Origin: Climacteris rufus
Taxonomy: Eukaryota > Chordata > Aves > Passeriformes > Climacteridae
Length of the DNA: 64,000 bases
Direction of reading: 5' to 3'
Assembly (NCBI GenBank): GCA_013398175.1
Contig: VZRZ01006498.1
Coordinates: forward strand, 261,081-325,080
The notes beneath the pieces are model-generated. The model was not told where the DNA came from and did not search any database. It saw only the letters and a list, made by a program, of their open reading frames with translations. The number at the start of each line of letters is the position of its first letter. Within the stretch, counting starts at the first letter, position 1. This document shows positions 27,101-39,375 of the stretch, piece after piece. The position numbers were made by a program, and so were the translations under genes.

Positions 27101-29679
27101 TTTCCTAAACAACTTAGGTTTTATAAAACAGAATAAGAACATCTGTTAGGACTTCGTGCTTTATAGCAAACATATATCTACTTTACTTTGCACAAAACAG
27201 AGGGCAATTTCAGATAGCAGGGCACAGAAGCAGACCAAATTACCCAGTATTCCTACTGGGGTATTCACTATATATTTGATAGTATTGTTACTGACTTTCC
27301 CTTTATAGAGCTATCAGTGAATAGAGTAGAAATTAAAGCTTATAGAAATTGGCCATTATAGCTACATAAATTTATGTTAGTGTAAAACAGTCTAAATTAC
27401 AATATGCATCAAAACCTACCATCTTCATATTATAAGTACAGGCCAATACTGCTGACTGGGTAAAAACTATAGATGAAAGATACGTAATTCAATTTATAAT
27501 TACATTTCTGTGGAAAATAGCCATACCCTGGGATTTCTTTGAAGTAATCCTTTGCTGAGCAATCCTTTATCCTATCCACTGCAGTTTTGCATTCACTAAT
27601 CTCCCTAGGCTTTGCAAAAGGAAGCAAATGTTATTGTCCCAGCACATCAGGCTGGAAAACTAAGGTGAAGTGGCCTCTTCCAAAGCTGGGTGGAAATGGC
27701 AAGGGAGGATGAAAAGGAGAGGGATTTTACATCTGTGTCAATCTTGGTTGTGAACTTTAACATTTACAATACTGCCAGATTCTCAGCTAGAGAGTCCCAC
27801 CTTTTGGAAAGGTGGAAGGCATGAGGCTGACTGGCTCATGCCCTGGCATTGGACCAGGCTGCACCTGACCAGGATGATGCACATAAGTCCTCTTCGTTGG
27901 CCTTTCCTTGCTACCATCATGTTGGGACTGGGGGGATACCACTTATGCTTGAGTATAATGCAGAGGACACCACTCTTCACATGCAGTGAACCACCTCCTC
28001 CCAGCACTCATGCACTCAGTGGTGACATGCAGAGAAACTGGGGCTGGTTCCCCACCATGCCTTATATGTGTGTCTTAGACCTCTGAGAGGTCTTTGGAGC
28101 TGTGTCTGCAACACACTGCACTTCAACTAATTCTATAACATGAACCTTGGACAGGTCTTTTAACTTGGAAGCAGTGGTGTGCAAATGTGGCTGTGCCAAT
28201 TCCAGACTTCCACTGATAACGAGGTCTTCCTGTGCTGCTTTCTTTTTAGAGCCTTTCCTGCTGAGGCCCTTGATAGATGAAAAAATTCTTTTACATCTTG
28301 TGTCATTATATAGTGTAGATACATGCTAAGTATGTCATACCCTCAGGGTGAAATGACAGCACTGAGCAATCAGAGGCTAATGCACTGTATGTTAACGTCC
28401 CCACTTGGTTGTCTCTAATAGGGAGCCTGGTGCCTAATTAGTACAAATCCCACCAGTCTTGTTTAACTGTGGTCACTCCTATCACTAAAATCACTTCAGA
28501 TGGTCAAGTATTAGCCATGGTGGGAGATTATATTTAGAACTATTTATTAATTACAAAATTCCAACTTCCCCCAAATTGAGTGACACCTTCTTACAGACAT
28601 CCTTTGTATCTGTACAGAACCTGTCCTTTTGAGAAAAAGGGTTAATGTCATCTGTTCTACCTTAAAAGATCAGAGAATTAAGGTTGTAGTAGCTTCTTCT
28701 GGGAATAATGCTATCCAGGATATAGAAATTCAAGAGTGTCTTGTGCTGGCTAAAGTGGCACAAGCCTGCAAATTACAAGCAGGTTTAAACTGTGTTTGCA
28801 GTAAACAATACAAACCACTGATTGTTGACATGCCCCATTACTCCAGACTTGCTGTTGGTTCATCCGGGTCCCTTGCTAACTGACTTCTTTTGTTTCACTG
28901 AATGATTTTTACAGTGCACACGTGATTAAATGTGTTTTAAATGAAAGCAGTGACAAGAAGCAACAGAACTGCTTTCTGCTCAAAGGGCAGTAGGAAAGAC
29001 AGGAAGGGAGAGAGAGTATTATGGAGTCTAAGCTAAAGTGACTGTTCCATTCTTACTAGGAATGCATAGGAAGGTATAAATCTGACTTTCCAAATATTTT
29101 TTTAATATTACTATAGAACTTAGGAGATTAGCACCATGATGGACATCTTATGAAAGGTGCAGCCGCAGGCTGAAAACCCAAACATTTCTTAGCCAGATAT
29201 GTCTGAGGGAAAAATCCTTCCATCAAAAAAATCTGTATCTGCCAACACAGCCTGCAGACTATACACATGGAAGATAGGGACTGGGGACTGTGGGAAGCAC
29301 ATGCTTACTAATTAAAAAGTTCACCATTCTAGAATCTTATTTAATTTTGAAATGCACCAGTTAAAAAAAAAAAAAAAGAAGGCACACTACATTTTCCTTT
29401 GTTATCTATACTTCAGTAAATATAAAAATAATAAATGTAAACCAATTTAATTTGATTTCCTTTCTAAAATCACGAAGTGTAGTAGAATATACTTTTCTTG
29501 TTTCTCTTCAGAGGTTCCTATGCTTAACTGATATTACAGTGTATGAAGAGTGTAGGTCTAGGCACTAGTTACAGAACATCACAGTGCTGCTGTGAGCTTA
29601 TTTTGTTAATCCAGACTGTTGGTTCTCTGTGGTTACTTGTAGGAACCATATAGACAGACACAGCATGATTATTCCTTAC

Positions 29680-29858
29680 CAGCTCATTGCTGCCATCCTC
29701 ATCAAAATCCTCCTCTATCCCATCAGTCATATCTTCTCCATCCCCATCTGCATCTGGCCCTCCTTCAATTGGCTCTTCCGTAGAGTTATCTGCATTCTCT
29801 GATATGCATTCCTCTTGAATCAAATCAGCATTATCTTCCATATGTTTCTTTTGGGCTT
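29680..29858 (-). CDS. RALYL: RALYL exon, acidic C-terminal tail (179 nt)
   Basis: The acceptor TTTTCCTTGCAG and the strong donor CTG|GTAAGG bound 59 codons after a split Glu codon. The product runs EAQKKHMEDNADLIQEEC, then an STEEP-containing stretch, GGPDADGDGEDMTDG and IEEDFDEDGSNEL. The Asp/Glu-rich end is typical of RALY/RALYL/hnRNP C. Compared with my memory of the mammalian protein, the acidic run here is about two residues longer (GDGED instead of GEE), and the segment after AQKK differs; both need an alignment. If the donor is not used, the frame stays open through the intron to a stop at 29569, giving an unrelated tail of about 37 residues. Confidence 0.95.
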
Positions 29859-32176
29859 CTGCAAGGAAAACATACTCTATAGAGATTCAGTAACCTTTCC
29901 TATTGGTGGCAAAGGAAAGTGGTCTCAGAAGAAATCTAAGCTTCCCGTGTCCAGATGTGCTACCTTTGTAAAATTTAGTGTGATAGTATCTACCAGGCAA
30001 ATATGACCAAAACCTTACATTTCAAGAGGTAGCGCATAAATAAATCACAGTATCGATATGATCATCTATCCTATCTATCCCATGCAGTGCATGAAGGCTT
30101 GATTTACCAATGGATCCAGCTTTTTGATTTTCTCTACTTGACTTTGCCTTGGGAATCCAATTGGCATAGTCACCATATATGTATTCATATGCAGCCAATG
30201 AGAAGTACATAAATCTCTATGCTCTGAGAAGTGGAAGGCTGTTAATTACCTATAAACGAACAAGAATTTGCATGAATTTACTGTGAATATATCTCAACAG
30301 CCATACAGATAATCAACAAATTCTTCTAGACAGGTAAATTTTTTTTTATGGAGTAAAGTAACAGTTACTCCTCATTGGTATAATATGCTGAAGTAACTGG
30401 ACAATGCATCCCTCCTATCAACCAGATATTGGCTTCCAACATTTTCTGCAAAATGCTGAAAAGAAAGACCATGTCCATGGAAGCCCGAATAATCTGTTCT
30501 GGTTGGCTTCATGCAGGTAGCTGTGTTGTCATTGGGTATTGTGAAACTCCTGGATATGCTGAGGAACTTCATCCAGTTAGCACAAATCGAGAGGAGGATT
30601 GATGGAGGAATGACAGATTGGCCAGAAGAATGGTTGGATCAGAGTCTTATTCCTATGCACTTCAGGAGCTTAGATGAAAAGCTTTACATAAAAAAGTGAA
30701 TAGGGGCCAGAGAATTGGTTGCATGTAACTAGAAAAGCAATGTCTTTTCTGTTTGAGGTGTTCAGTGACAAAATTTCCAGAACAAAAACATTTCTTCCTT
30801 TGTAAGACTGACCTGTAACACTTGTAGTTCATCACCTATCTTGTTGGACAACCAATGAATAAAGGATTGCCCTGAAGCTCTATATTTTTGAAGCTCTATG
30901 AGCATATTATTTTACCATAAATTATTCCCAGCTAGACATACCATTCAAACCTGCTTGCATTTTTCTGTTCCATAGTCTTAAACCAAAACATATGTTTTAA
31001 CTTTTGCCTTTGCACATTATTTTGCCACTTAGATTAATATCTTCAGTCTTTTTTAGACTCTAGTCCCTCACTCTCAAATCCGTTTACTGAAGAAACAGAA
31101 CAATTAAGCTTTCCTTCCTCAGTCACCTAATGTTTTCAGAAAAAAATTATTGGATGTAAAGAATAAAAAGTCATCTTAGACAGCTGCTTCAACAGTATTG
31201 TAGTCACATGTATTAGTAGAAGATTGAGCCCATGGAGACACTATTGGTAAGGTGCTCTATACAATGTCCTGTAGTTATGAGTGATTGTGTTACTTGCCCT
31301 ACTGCACAAGGAAATGTGGATTGAATCACCTATGCCTACTCTGTCTGGCCCTACAACCTCCTGTCTTAAGTCAGTTCTGAGATCACTCAGCTGTGGCAGT
31401 GGCAACTGAATCAGCTTTGGTTAAGGCTTTTAAAAACAGGGCTGCCATATTGACAGACTTCATACATTTAAATGGGACAACTTCTAGGATACAGCTGCTA
31501 AAAATTAGGTCACTTATTTAATTGTCTTAATGAAAACATAGACTGGGCTCTTCAGAGGAGTCTAAAACACCATCTCAGTACCTAACTCTTTTGGTCTCTT
31601 CTGAGAAGCTAAACATAAAATCTTAATTATTAGCCCAATCTCTAATATTACTGGAAGAATATTCTCTATCAAATATTTTCACACCAGAACATCTTATTTC
31701 TTATTCCATGCTTCCCCATTCAGATTTTTACAAAGAAGCTATTTCTACAGTTTTACAACGTACAGGAAATCCTATTTTCTACATTCCCCTATTGGAAATG
31801 TCGGGATGATAATAGGAAAAGACAGAACATCAACTGTTACTGTAAGGAGAGTTTTCATGCAGCTGTAGATCAGTAATCAATGTATGCAATGAGCTTGTTC
31901 AGCCTGTAACATATCACATTCCTCCAGATGTAACAGCTTTCAAGATTAAAAGTTAAATATTCTTCAGGAGAGTGATTCAAACTTAGAAAACCAAAAGGGC
32001 AAGTTCATGGCTTGATTTTTGCTTTGCGTAAATGAGGCACAGATCCTCCTTCTGATCCCAGTCTTAGTGAGGCCACACCTTCTGGCAGAGGAAGTAAGAA
32101 ATAATATTGCCAAACCATAGAGAAGGAACAAAATCCTCTCATCGTCTCAAATCTGACACTGTAAATGAAATAGTTC

Positions 32177-32248
32177 AGCTACCAATGTATCTTACACCAA
32201 TCTTTTAGCTGAGGAAGCTACCAATATATCTTACACCAATCTTTTAGG
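32177..32248. repeat. Tandem duplication, 39-bp unit, nearly two copies
   Basis: AGCTACCAATGTATCTTACA at 32177 recurs at 32216 with one change (ATATATC for ATGTATC). The match continues through CACCAATCTTTTAG, and the second copy is cut short after that. Confidence 0.95.
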
Positions 32249-32942
32249 AAGAAAGCTATCATCTGCAGATTAATTACCCAGGCTGCATAACCCTCCTCAG
32301 CAGCTCAGGAGACGAATGGGGTTCAACGTTTACTGGTATCTCTGAGGTGTTTTTCTCGTCACACCCTCCAGTGAGAGGCAAGGAATATGAGGGATGGGTT
32401 CTGCACCTGATGTTTTAAAACATCAATATTTTATTTTTTAATCTCAGAGGGTATTCATAGCTTGTCTTCAAAAGGCATAACATTATGATTCAATACAAAT
32501 CAACATTTTCCTCTTTGAGCTGATTTGTATTTAAATGAGTTCACTACAATCCTTTAGCAAAAGTGAAAATTGGATATCAAAGTACAATGATGTGCAGATT
32601 GTTTTGCATAGTAATGGATTTTTTATAAAAGCTCCCCAAATCAGGGATGCACCATATCAGAGTATTTCAGTACACAAGTGATTCAATGGCATGACTTGCA
32701 ATTACATCTTCACTGATTATACCAACTTTTATCAAACTTGCATAAAGTACAAAACAGAATCTAATGAATACATATTGTGTACAGGTCTCCTGAAAAGGAT
32801 AATCACACTCTACTAATAGTTTACCTTAGACTTGAAGAAGACCCTCAGCTCTGTGAGATAAACTATAACAGCTGGGGGACTGGTCCTTGTCTGTCAATTT
32901 AGAAAATTATTGTAAAGAAAAGGCAGGTGTTTTTTTAAAGAG

Positions 32943-32966
32943 TTTTTTTTTTTTTTTTTTTTTTTT
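32943..32966. repeat. Poly(T) run, 24 T
   Basis: It is a pure T homopolymer. On the gene strand it is a poly(A) run inside the intron. No retrocopy body was recognised beside it. Confidence 0.95.
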
Positions 32967-33611
32967 AAGTTACTTGGGAACAGGAGGAATCCAGATATAA
33001 ATACCAATTTTTCCTGTGTCAAGTTCATGACCCTCAACTGCTAATTCCCTGTTTTAGACAGTCTTGATGGAATTCTTTTTATCTATACTGATGGGTTTTT
33101 GGCTTCATGCAACTGACTACTGACCAGACACCCATGCAGTTGTGGGTTCTAAGGCAGAATTTCTTTCACACATTTCACAAAAAGTACATAAAAATATGTA
33201 ATTACAAACGGAAGGGTAAATTTTTTTTTTCATGAGATAAGGCTTCAATTTTCCTGCTGACTCTCAAAATCAGCTCACCAGTACACAGCTCCTGTACAAA
33301 AATATGCCATGTGATATATAAGGAAATAGCAAAGAACATACCATAGACAGGCATAAGAACTGAAATTGTTTTCTATATATATGATGGTGAAAATATTAAC
33401 CTTATTGACTCTCAAGATGACTTTAAAGTGCTGACAGGTGAGATCATTCATCTAACAAAATGAACACTGCAATGACAGTAATCAAGCTCTTGATTAAATT
33501 ATAAACTAGAGTTGGATTTTTTTCATTCCCAAGGTTTGCCTCAAAACAAAACATTTTAAGCCAGAAAAAAGCTAACCTAGAGGTGTGGCCAGTTTTACAA
33601 AGAGGCCACAG

Positions 33612-33935
33612 CTTCACTCAAAAGCTAAGGTTGGAAGATATCTCTGGACTCTCCAAGTCCAATCCCTCTTCAAATCAAGGACAAACTCAAAGTTTGGCCC
33701 AGGTCCATGTAGCTTCAGCCCAGTGAGTTTGAATGTCTCCAAGGATGAAGCCACTATGGTCTCTCTGGTCAACTCACTTTACTGCTTAGTTGCATCTCTT
33801 TTCCTTACATCAAACAGAATTTTTCCTTGCTTTAACTTTTGACTATTGCTTATTGCCCAGGAAATAAATCTTGATATACACCATCTGATAACTCTCCTTG
33901 TGGGTAGTACAAGCATCCCCATGGTCAACAACTTC
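33612..33935 (-). mobile_element. Old CR1 LINE 3' fragment, antisense
   Basis: The plus strand carries diverged but ordered antisense CR1 blocks: AGGTTGGAAGATATCTCTGG, AGTGAGTTTGAATGTCTCCA, the ACTATGGTCTCTCTGGTCAA block, the TTTTTCCTTGCTTTAAC block and TTGCTTATTGCCC. Divergence is clearly greater than in the other CR1 copies. It ends about 300 bases from the RALYL coiled-coil exon. Confidence 0.75.
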
Positions 33936-34239
33936 TAACATAATTCTATTCAGTCCGTTTTTTATTGATGTTTTGTTTCCAGAACATCTATAAAAAATAT
34001 TTATTTCTTAGTACACCATAAAAAGTACTTCTTGAAATGATGGTGCGTGCTCTGTGAAGAATATCGATCTGTCCTCCCAGTAGTTCTACCTGAGAGTTAG
34101 TTTACCTTGCTTCAGTCTTCCATTAAGTAGTAAAATTTCAGAAAGCTTCCGTTCTCTTTGGTCTGTCTTACCAGTCTTCTGCTTGACTGGTAATGAGGTT
34201 CTAATTTAATTCTAAAAATAACAAATAGCTTTTACCTAC

Positions 34240-34353
34240 CTGCTTCAGCTTTTTGCTGCTTTTCAATCTTTTCCAGTCTCCCTAGCAAGGAGTCAATTTT
34301 TGTTTTGATTTGGGTTAATTCTTTCTTGATTGTTTGCAACTCATCTGATTTCA
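34240..34353 (-). CDS. RALYL: RALYL exon, coiled-coil helix (114 nt)
   Basis: The acceptor CTTTCCACAG and donor GCAG|GTAGGT enclose 37 whole codons. The product begins LKSDELQTIKKELTQIK and continues through SLLGRLEKIEKQQKAEA. Leu and Ile recur at heptad-like spacing among Lys, Glu and Gln, so it should form an amphipathic coiled coil. This corresponds to the leucine-zipper-like oligomerisation helix of hnRNP C relatives. A second possible donor, GTAAAA, lies 4 nt farther on, but using it would shift the frame into the next exon. An old antisense CR1 fragment ends within a few hundred bases to the left of the exon. Confidence 0.95.
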
Positions 34354-35380
34354 CTGTGGAAAGAGAGCAAAATGCAAAATATGAAATAAACTATATTTGT
34401 GGTAACATTCCCCTCCCAAGCAAAACGTGTTCTTTTTTTCCTTTTTTCTCTAGTCTGTTCCCTCATTTTTGTCAAAATTTTTAGAGATTTAGCTTTTAAA
34501 ATTAACATTGTTAGTTAAAAATGCTGAATTCTAGGAAATCACAGGATTATAAGCCTTAATGGCAAGAGTTCATGTAAGGTGTGTTGCTCTGTAATAACAA
34601 TTTCAGGAAAATCATCTCAAGGGCATTCTTCATAAATCCAAGTAACTTTTACTGAAAAACAGCCTATAGTGAAAGAATGATTCAAATATGACAGACAGGT
34701 CACAGTCTTGCAATGTTATTTTGCTGGACTATTTTGTAATAATACTGACAATAATAAAAATATCCCTCACAGTAGCAGTATGTGTTCCTCAGCAAGAGTG
34801 AATGGTAATATAAGTGCTAGGGCAGCCAGGAATGCAAGGTTATGTTCCAGTCAAAACCTCGTTGCAATAGGCATTAAGTTTTGTTGCTTCAAAATCTTTC
34901 AGTTCAGTTTCAGTTGGCAATTTCACATACTTTTATCAGCTATGGATAACAAATGAAAATATTTCATTTTATGATCACATCCAAGGACATGGAGGCATGA
35001 CCTATACATTAGTAGCTGAAGTTTCCAAATCTTTCTTGCATTGTTTTGCGCTTCATTTTTGTTCATTATTGCACTCCCATCATCTAACCTAGGAAGGAGT
35101 AACTGCTTTGGAGATGTTTTGGCTTCAAAAGAAACAGCACTGCAGCCCTCATAAATTATCTCATTATTATGGCATTATCAGAACATGTTTTGTGTGCTCA
35201 GAAGGTAGTCCAATCAAATTCACTTGCCCTATTTGTGCTAGGATATCACATGGAAAAGGTTGAGGAGAAAATGTCAGCCCTGTGCTAGCATGGGAGAATA
35301 AAGCTATTTATAAAGGGCAACAATAGACAACATGGCTGCCACTCTTCCTACAACTCTTGTAGGAAGAAATGGAACATCAC

Positions 35381-35703
35381 TGTTGCCTTATTCTTTGCTG
35401 TTAAAAATAGCTAGTTCCATCCTAGCTAGTTCTCAAGGTTATTGTTCTGTAAACATAGCCATGTTATTGTAGAATTATCTTGTCATTGCATTCCTTTCCC
35501 ATGGACACAGATCTTTGATGGACATTTTCCTTGACCACTGTAGTTGAAGGAGGAAGAACTGACTTCCTCCAATGACTAGTGGTTTTAAAAGGGTATTTAA
35601 GAATAAAGAAGGTGGGTCTTGCCCCCTTCCTTCCTTTCCTCTGAACCTGAACACAGCTGTCTCTGGCTCTTTTTTCTGCGTCTCCAGCATTCCAGCAGCG
35701 TTA
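35381..35703 (+). mobile_element. Solo LTR, 323 bp, with perfect 6-bp TSD CATCAC
   Basis: It begins TGTTGCCTTATTCTTTGC and ends AGCAGCGTTA, with CATCAC on both sides (35375-35380 and 35704-35709). A TATA-like TATTTAAG and the AATAAA signal at 35602-35607 show plus orientation, antisense to RALYL. It shares the block around TTGCATTCCTTTCCCATGG and TTTGATGGACATTTTCCTTG with the LTRs at 1679, 39810, 57648 and 62696. Like the element at 57648, it uses TG...TA ends rather than TG...CA. Confidence 0.85.
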
Positions 35704-37501
35704 CATCACCATGAGGGACTGGCAATGGGAGAGCTCTGAACTGTGTTACTCATTCATCCCTACCATTGTTGTAGGAGGATGTGCATGATGTGCATTGTCT
35801 TTGGTATGTGTATCCAGACCATGGATACACATAATAGGAGGGCCCTTACTAAGCCTGGGAAAAGGGATGTTCTGCTATGAGGAAGGACATGTTCCATTTC
35901 TGTCAAAAGGGTCTTCTGGCTGCATCTTGCTATATCAGTCCTGTTCATTGACCCCGGCCATGCCTGTCATCATGGTATCTCATGGTAAATTGTATTGGGC
36001 AGTCAATCTGATGAAGTGTGAAAAAAGCTACTGAGTGATTCAGTGGTAGCAAATGAGTATGTGTTTGTTTCAAATCAGCCTTATTCCAAACTTGTAACAC
36101 ATGCACTGAAGTTGAAACCAAAGGTTATCTCAGAGTTTGGGTCATGTGCATTATAGTCATAACATGGTAGCTAAAGGCAGTAGGTTGCTATATGTGGTAA
36201 TGCACTTGTTTAATCATGTGCTCATTGACAAACAGCATTATCTCACTCTGTCATGGACTGAACATCTGATCTCACAGTGAATGAACAGAAGGACTTACAG
36301 AAAAAAACATAAAACTTTGTGCTAGACTCTTATATGCTACACAGCATTTGATTGAATTATTTTGTGTATTTATAGAGAAAAGACATAAATGTGCTTAGAG
36401 AAACAATGGGTCACTGTCCAATCCCCCAGATCTGAATGATGCCAAATGGATTTTGCTTTTCCATTTTGCTTTTTCAATTCCCTATGTAGAACTCCTCTAA
36501 CTTTCCCCTGCCACTATTTAGAGATTTGTAGATAATAGAGACCCATACCCTAGTCATAATAAGAATGTTATCCCTATGTTATTCCTTAGTATCCCTGAAA
36601 AGAGAACATTCCATCTCCTATGATGGTTGAAACACGAAAGTTGTAGAGAATAGCAATAATGCAATAGCCATCTGACACATAACTTTACCCCTCTCTAATG
36701 GGGAGGTTCTTGTCAACTATACTTAGTTGTAAAACTTACTATAAATATGAGAACACATTGTGCAGGCGAGGCGGACATCTTGAGAACATCTTACAGAGAC
36801 ATTTTGTACCATCTCTCTCTTGGAGCCTTTGTTTGCCAGCGGAAGGGAGGGGCTGCCCAAATCCTCTACCTCATGGCTTGTTTCAGATGTCTGCGATCAT
36901 GAAATGAAAGGTATATTGTTTTCCCCTTCCCTCTTAACTGTGTCTCCAGCTTCTGTATTCCCCAGCCCACCAAAATTTGGCATCATGAAACAAAATGTTA
37001 AGATTCTGACAACTGTATATTTAGAAGGTTACTGATTCCCCAGGGGCAGTGGCTGGTCCATGTTGGAGTAGCAAGGTAGTGCACACACCAGAGTGAAATG
37101 GTGTGAATTGCTCCAATGGGGAATGCTAAGTATTGGCAGCAACTCACTATGAAGCCAGCTGACAACATATTCTGTGCAGCTAAGCTGTTGTGTCTGGGAT
37201 GCTCCTTGACTGGCAAGCTGCAGGCTGGCCAAGCCCAAAAGGTCAAAAACTCAGAAGTGACACTGCAAGGACCTAATGGTATTTGTTTCCAGTCTACTGC
37301 TAAGCAAAGCAGAATTTGCACCTCTGAGTTTTGACAAGGAAAGAGACATGTGCACAGGGCTGCTGTTCAACTCAGGTCTAACCTTCTGCTGCACAGGGGC
37401 TTCCGTGTGGTGTCTCTGGAAAAACTAGGTTGGGAAGAAGTTGGCACCAGAAGGAACACAGAAACAACAATGAAGACTGAAAGAACAAAGCCCAGTGGAA
37501 A

Positions 37502-38178
37502 AGTACCTGGAGGTTCAGATGACTGAGCATGAGCCAGTGTGTGCCCAGGCAGCCAATTAGGACAATGGTATCCTGGCCTGTATCAGCAATAGTGCAGCCA
37601 GCAGGCCCAGGACAGTGACTGTCCCCCTGTACTTGGCACTGGTGAGACACCTCGAGTGCTGTGTCCAGTTCTGGGCACCTCAATCCAAGAAAGACATTGA
37701 GGTGCTGGAGTGTGTCCTGAGAAGGGCAATAAAGGCAATGAAGCTGGTGAAAGATCTAGAGAGTAATTAATACAAGGAGTGGCTGAGGGAGCTGGGATTG
37801 TTTAGTTTGGAGAAAAGGAGGGTCAGGGGAGACCTTATCACTCTCTACAACAACTTGAAAAGAGGTTGTAGCCAGGTGGGGGTTGTCCACTTCTCCAGGA
37901 TAACCAGTGATAGAATGAGAGGACATAGGCTCAAGCTCTGCCAGGAGAGGTTCAGGTTGGATATCAGGAGTAATTTCTTTATGGAAATTGTTGTTAAACA
38001 TTGCAATGGACTGCCCAGGGCGGTGGTGGACCCACCAGCCCTGGAGGTGTTCAAGAAACCACAGGCTGTGACATGTAGTGCTATGGTCTAGTAGACAAGA
38101 TCGTGACTGGTCAAAGGTTGAACTTGATGATGTTGGAGGTCTTTTACAACCTAAATTATTCTGTTATTCTGTGATCAT
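37502..38178 (+). mobile_element. 5'-truncated CR1 LINE, about 0.68 kb
   Basis: Sense CR1 blocks include AGTGTGTGCCCAGGCAGCC, TACTTGGCACTGGTGAGAC, GTGTCCAGTTCTGGGCACCT, TTTAGTTTGGAGAAAAGGAG and AATGGACTGCCCAGGGCGG. The end is GTCTTTTACAACCTAAATTA followed by TTCTGTTATTCTGTGAT, the CR1 terminal 8-mer type. Confidence 0.93.
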
Positions 38179-38482
38179 AGAGCCAATTGCTTCAAGTTAA
38201 TACTAAAAAGGACTGAAAGTAAAAAGAGAAAAAAATTTCAACAAATCTGCACAAGTTCCAAATTTTCATTCTGTTTCCAACATTGTGATTGTGTAATTAT
38301 TTGCATTGTTTATTGTTTTACCTTGCAGGGAATTGTACAAGCCTTCAAAATTATTCTCCTAGAGAAATTCCATTCTCAATTATAGTGTAGTGCCTATTTC
38401 TGTAATAAGCAGCACCTACCAAAGATAAATTATGAAGGACCCTCATGAAAAACCAGTTGGGCGTGAGACAGATCTTTTTCCT

Positions 38483-39071
38483 TGTCACAGTTTAACTGCA
38501 TACAGCAACTAAGCACCACACTGTTGCTCGCTTCCCTCCAACGCCCAGCAGGATGGGGGGAAGAAAATAAGGAGGGTAAAAGTGAGAAAACTCATGGGCT
38601 GAGATAAGAACAGTCTATTAATTGAAATGTAGTAGTAGTAGTAGTAGTAGTAGTAGTAATAGTAATATAAAAAATGAAAATGAAAATAACAGAGAAAGAA
38701 ATAGTGATGCAAATGAAAATACCAACTGACTGATGCCCTGAGCAAGCCCTGGCCTTGCCCCTAAATCGTTGCTGAACATGATACCATGGTCTGGAACATC
38801 CCTTTGGCCATCTGGGGTCAGCTGTCTCAGATGTGTCCCCTCCCAATTCTTTGCGCACTCCCAGCCTGCTCATTGGTGGGGTGGGGTGAGAAGTTGAGAA
38901 GGACCTGACTCTGTGTAAGTTTAGCAGTAGCTGATACATCCCTGCATCATCAACACTGTTTCCAGCACTGATTCCTTAGGATTTTTGCTTTTATATTTAC
39001 TATTTTAAATTCACAACACAGCCCCATTTTCTGTAACGAAAATTGACTCTACCCCAGCCAAACGCAGCACA
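38483..39071 (-). mobile_element. Solo LTR, about 589 bp, containing a TAG microsatellite
   Basis: On the minus strand it begins TGTGCTGCGTTTGGCTGGGG and ends GCAGTTAAACTGTGACA, which I recognise as a common avian LTR type. Other recognisable blocks on the plus strand are CATCCCTTTGGCCATCTGGG, GGGGTCAGCTGTCTCAGATG and TAAAAGTGAGAAAACTCATG. I see no matching duplication at the two ends. It is diverged, and the usual AATAAACTGT block reads AATTAATAGACTGT here. Orientation is judged from this block. Confidence 0.75.
38630..38665. repeat. (TAG)9 microsatellite with imperfect tail
   Basis: There are nine pure TAG units at 38630-38656, followed by TAATAGTAAT. It lies inside the LTR at 38483-39071 and was absent from the element as I recall it, so it expanded after insertion. 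Confidence 0.95.
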
Positions 39072-39084
39072 TCATTCTACCTAG

Positions 39085-39375
39085 CACGTGTGAGGTCACA
39101 TCTGGAGTACTGTGTCCACCTCTGGGCTCCTCAGTTAAAAGGGAGAATGAAGAAGACAAAGCCAGACTCATCTCAGTACACCCCACTGACATGCCAAAGA
39201 CCTTCGGCATAAATGAAAGCATGTGAAATTTCATCTAAACACAAGCAACCTATACATTTTTTTTCCTGTGGGTGTGGCCAAAAACAGTCCTGAGAAATTT
39301 GCTTTGCAGGGCACTTGCACCAGAGGAACTCCAGTGGTCCCTTCCAGACTCAACTATTCTCTGATTCTGTGATTC
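39085..39375 (+). mobile_element. CR1 LINE fragments, sense, internally degraded
   Basis: GTGTGAGGTCACATCTGGAG, TACTGTGTCCACCTCTGGGC and TCCTCAGTTAAAAGGGAG mark the CR1 body at about 39090-39150. The CR1 end is seen at 39320-39375 as GGTCCCTTCCAGACTCAACT and TTCTCTGATTCTGTGATTC. The middle is not recognisable, through deletion or decay. Confidence 0.75.

Larger units (their letters stand above)
11952..29679 (-). other. RALYL: RALYL last intron, 17.7 kb
   Basis: It is bounded by the donor GTAAGG at 29679 and the acceptor TTCTCAG ending at 11952. Recognisable contents are a 646-bp solo LTR (23520-24165), a 46-bp tandem duplication (20131-20222) and a 22-A run (20889-20910). The longest open frame, 194 codons on the minus strand at 14847-15431, looks like chance: no motif, no family likeness and no splice context. 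Elsewhere I see nothing. Confidence 0.75.
29859..34239 (-). other. RALYL: RALYL intron, 4.4 kb
   Basis: It is bounded by the donor GTAGGT at 34239 and the acceptor TTGCAG ending at 29859. It contains an old antisense CR1 (33612-33935), a 24-T run (32943-32966) and a 39-bp tandem duplication (32177-32248). The rest is unremarkable AT-rich sequence. Confidence 0.85.

Noticed and set aside
37378..38091. Open frames on both strands, up to 101 codons
   Set aside because: They are contained in or next to a CR1 3' region. They are decayed LINE or chance antisense frames, not genes.
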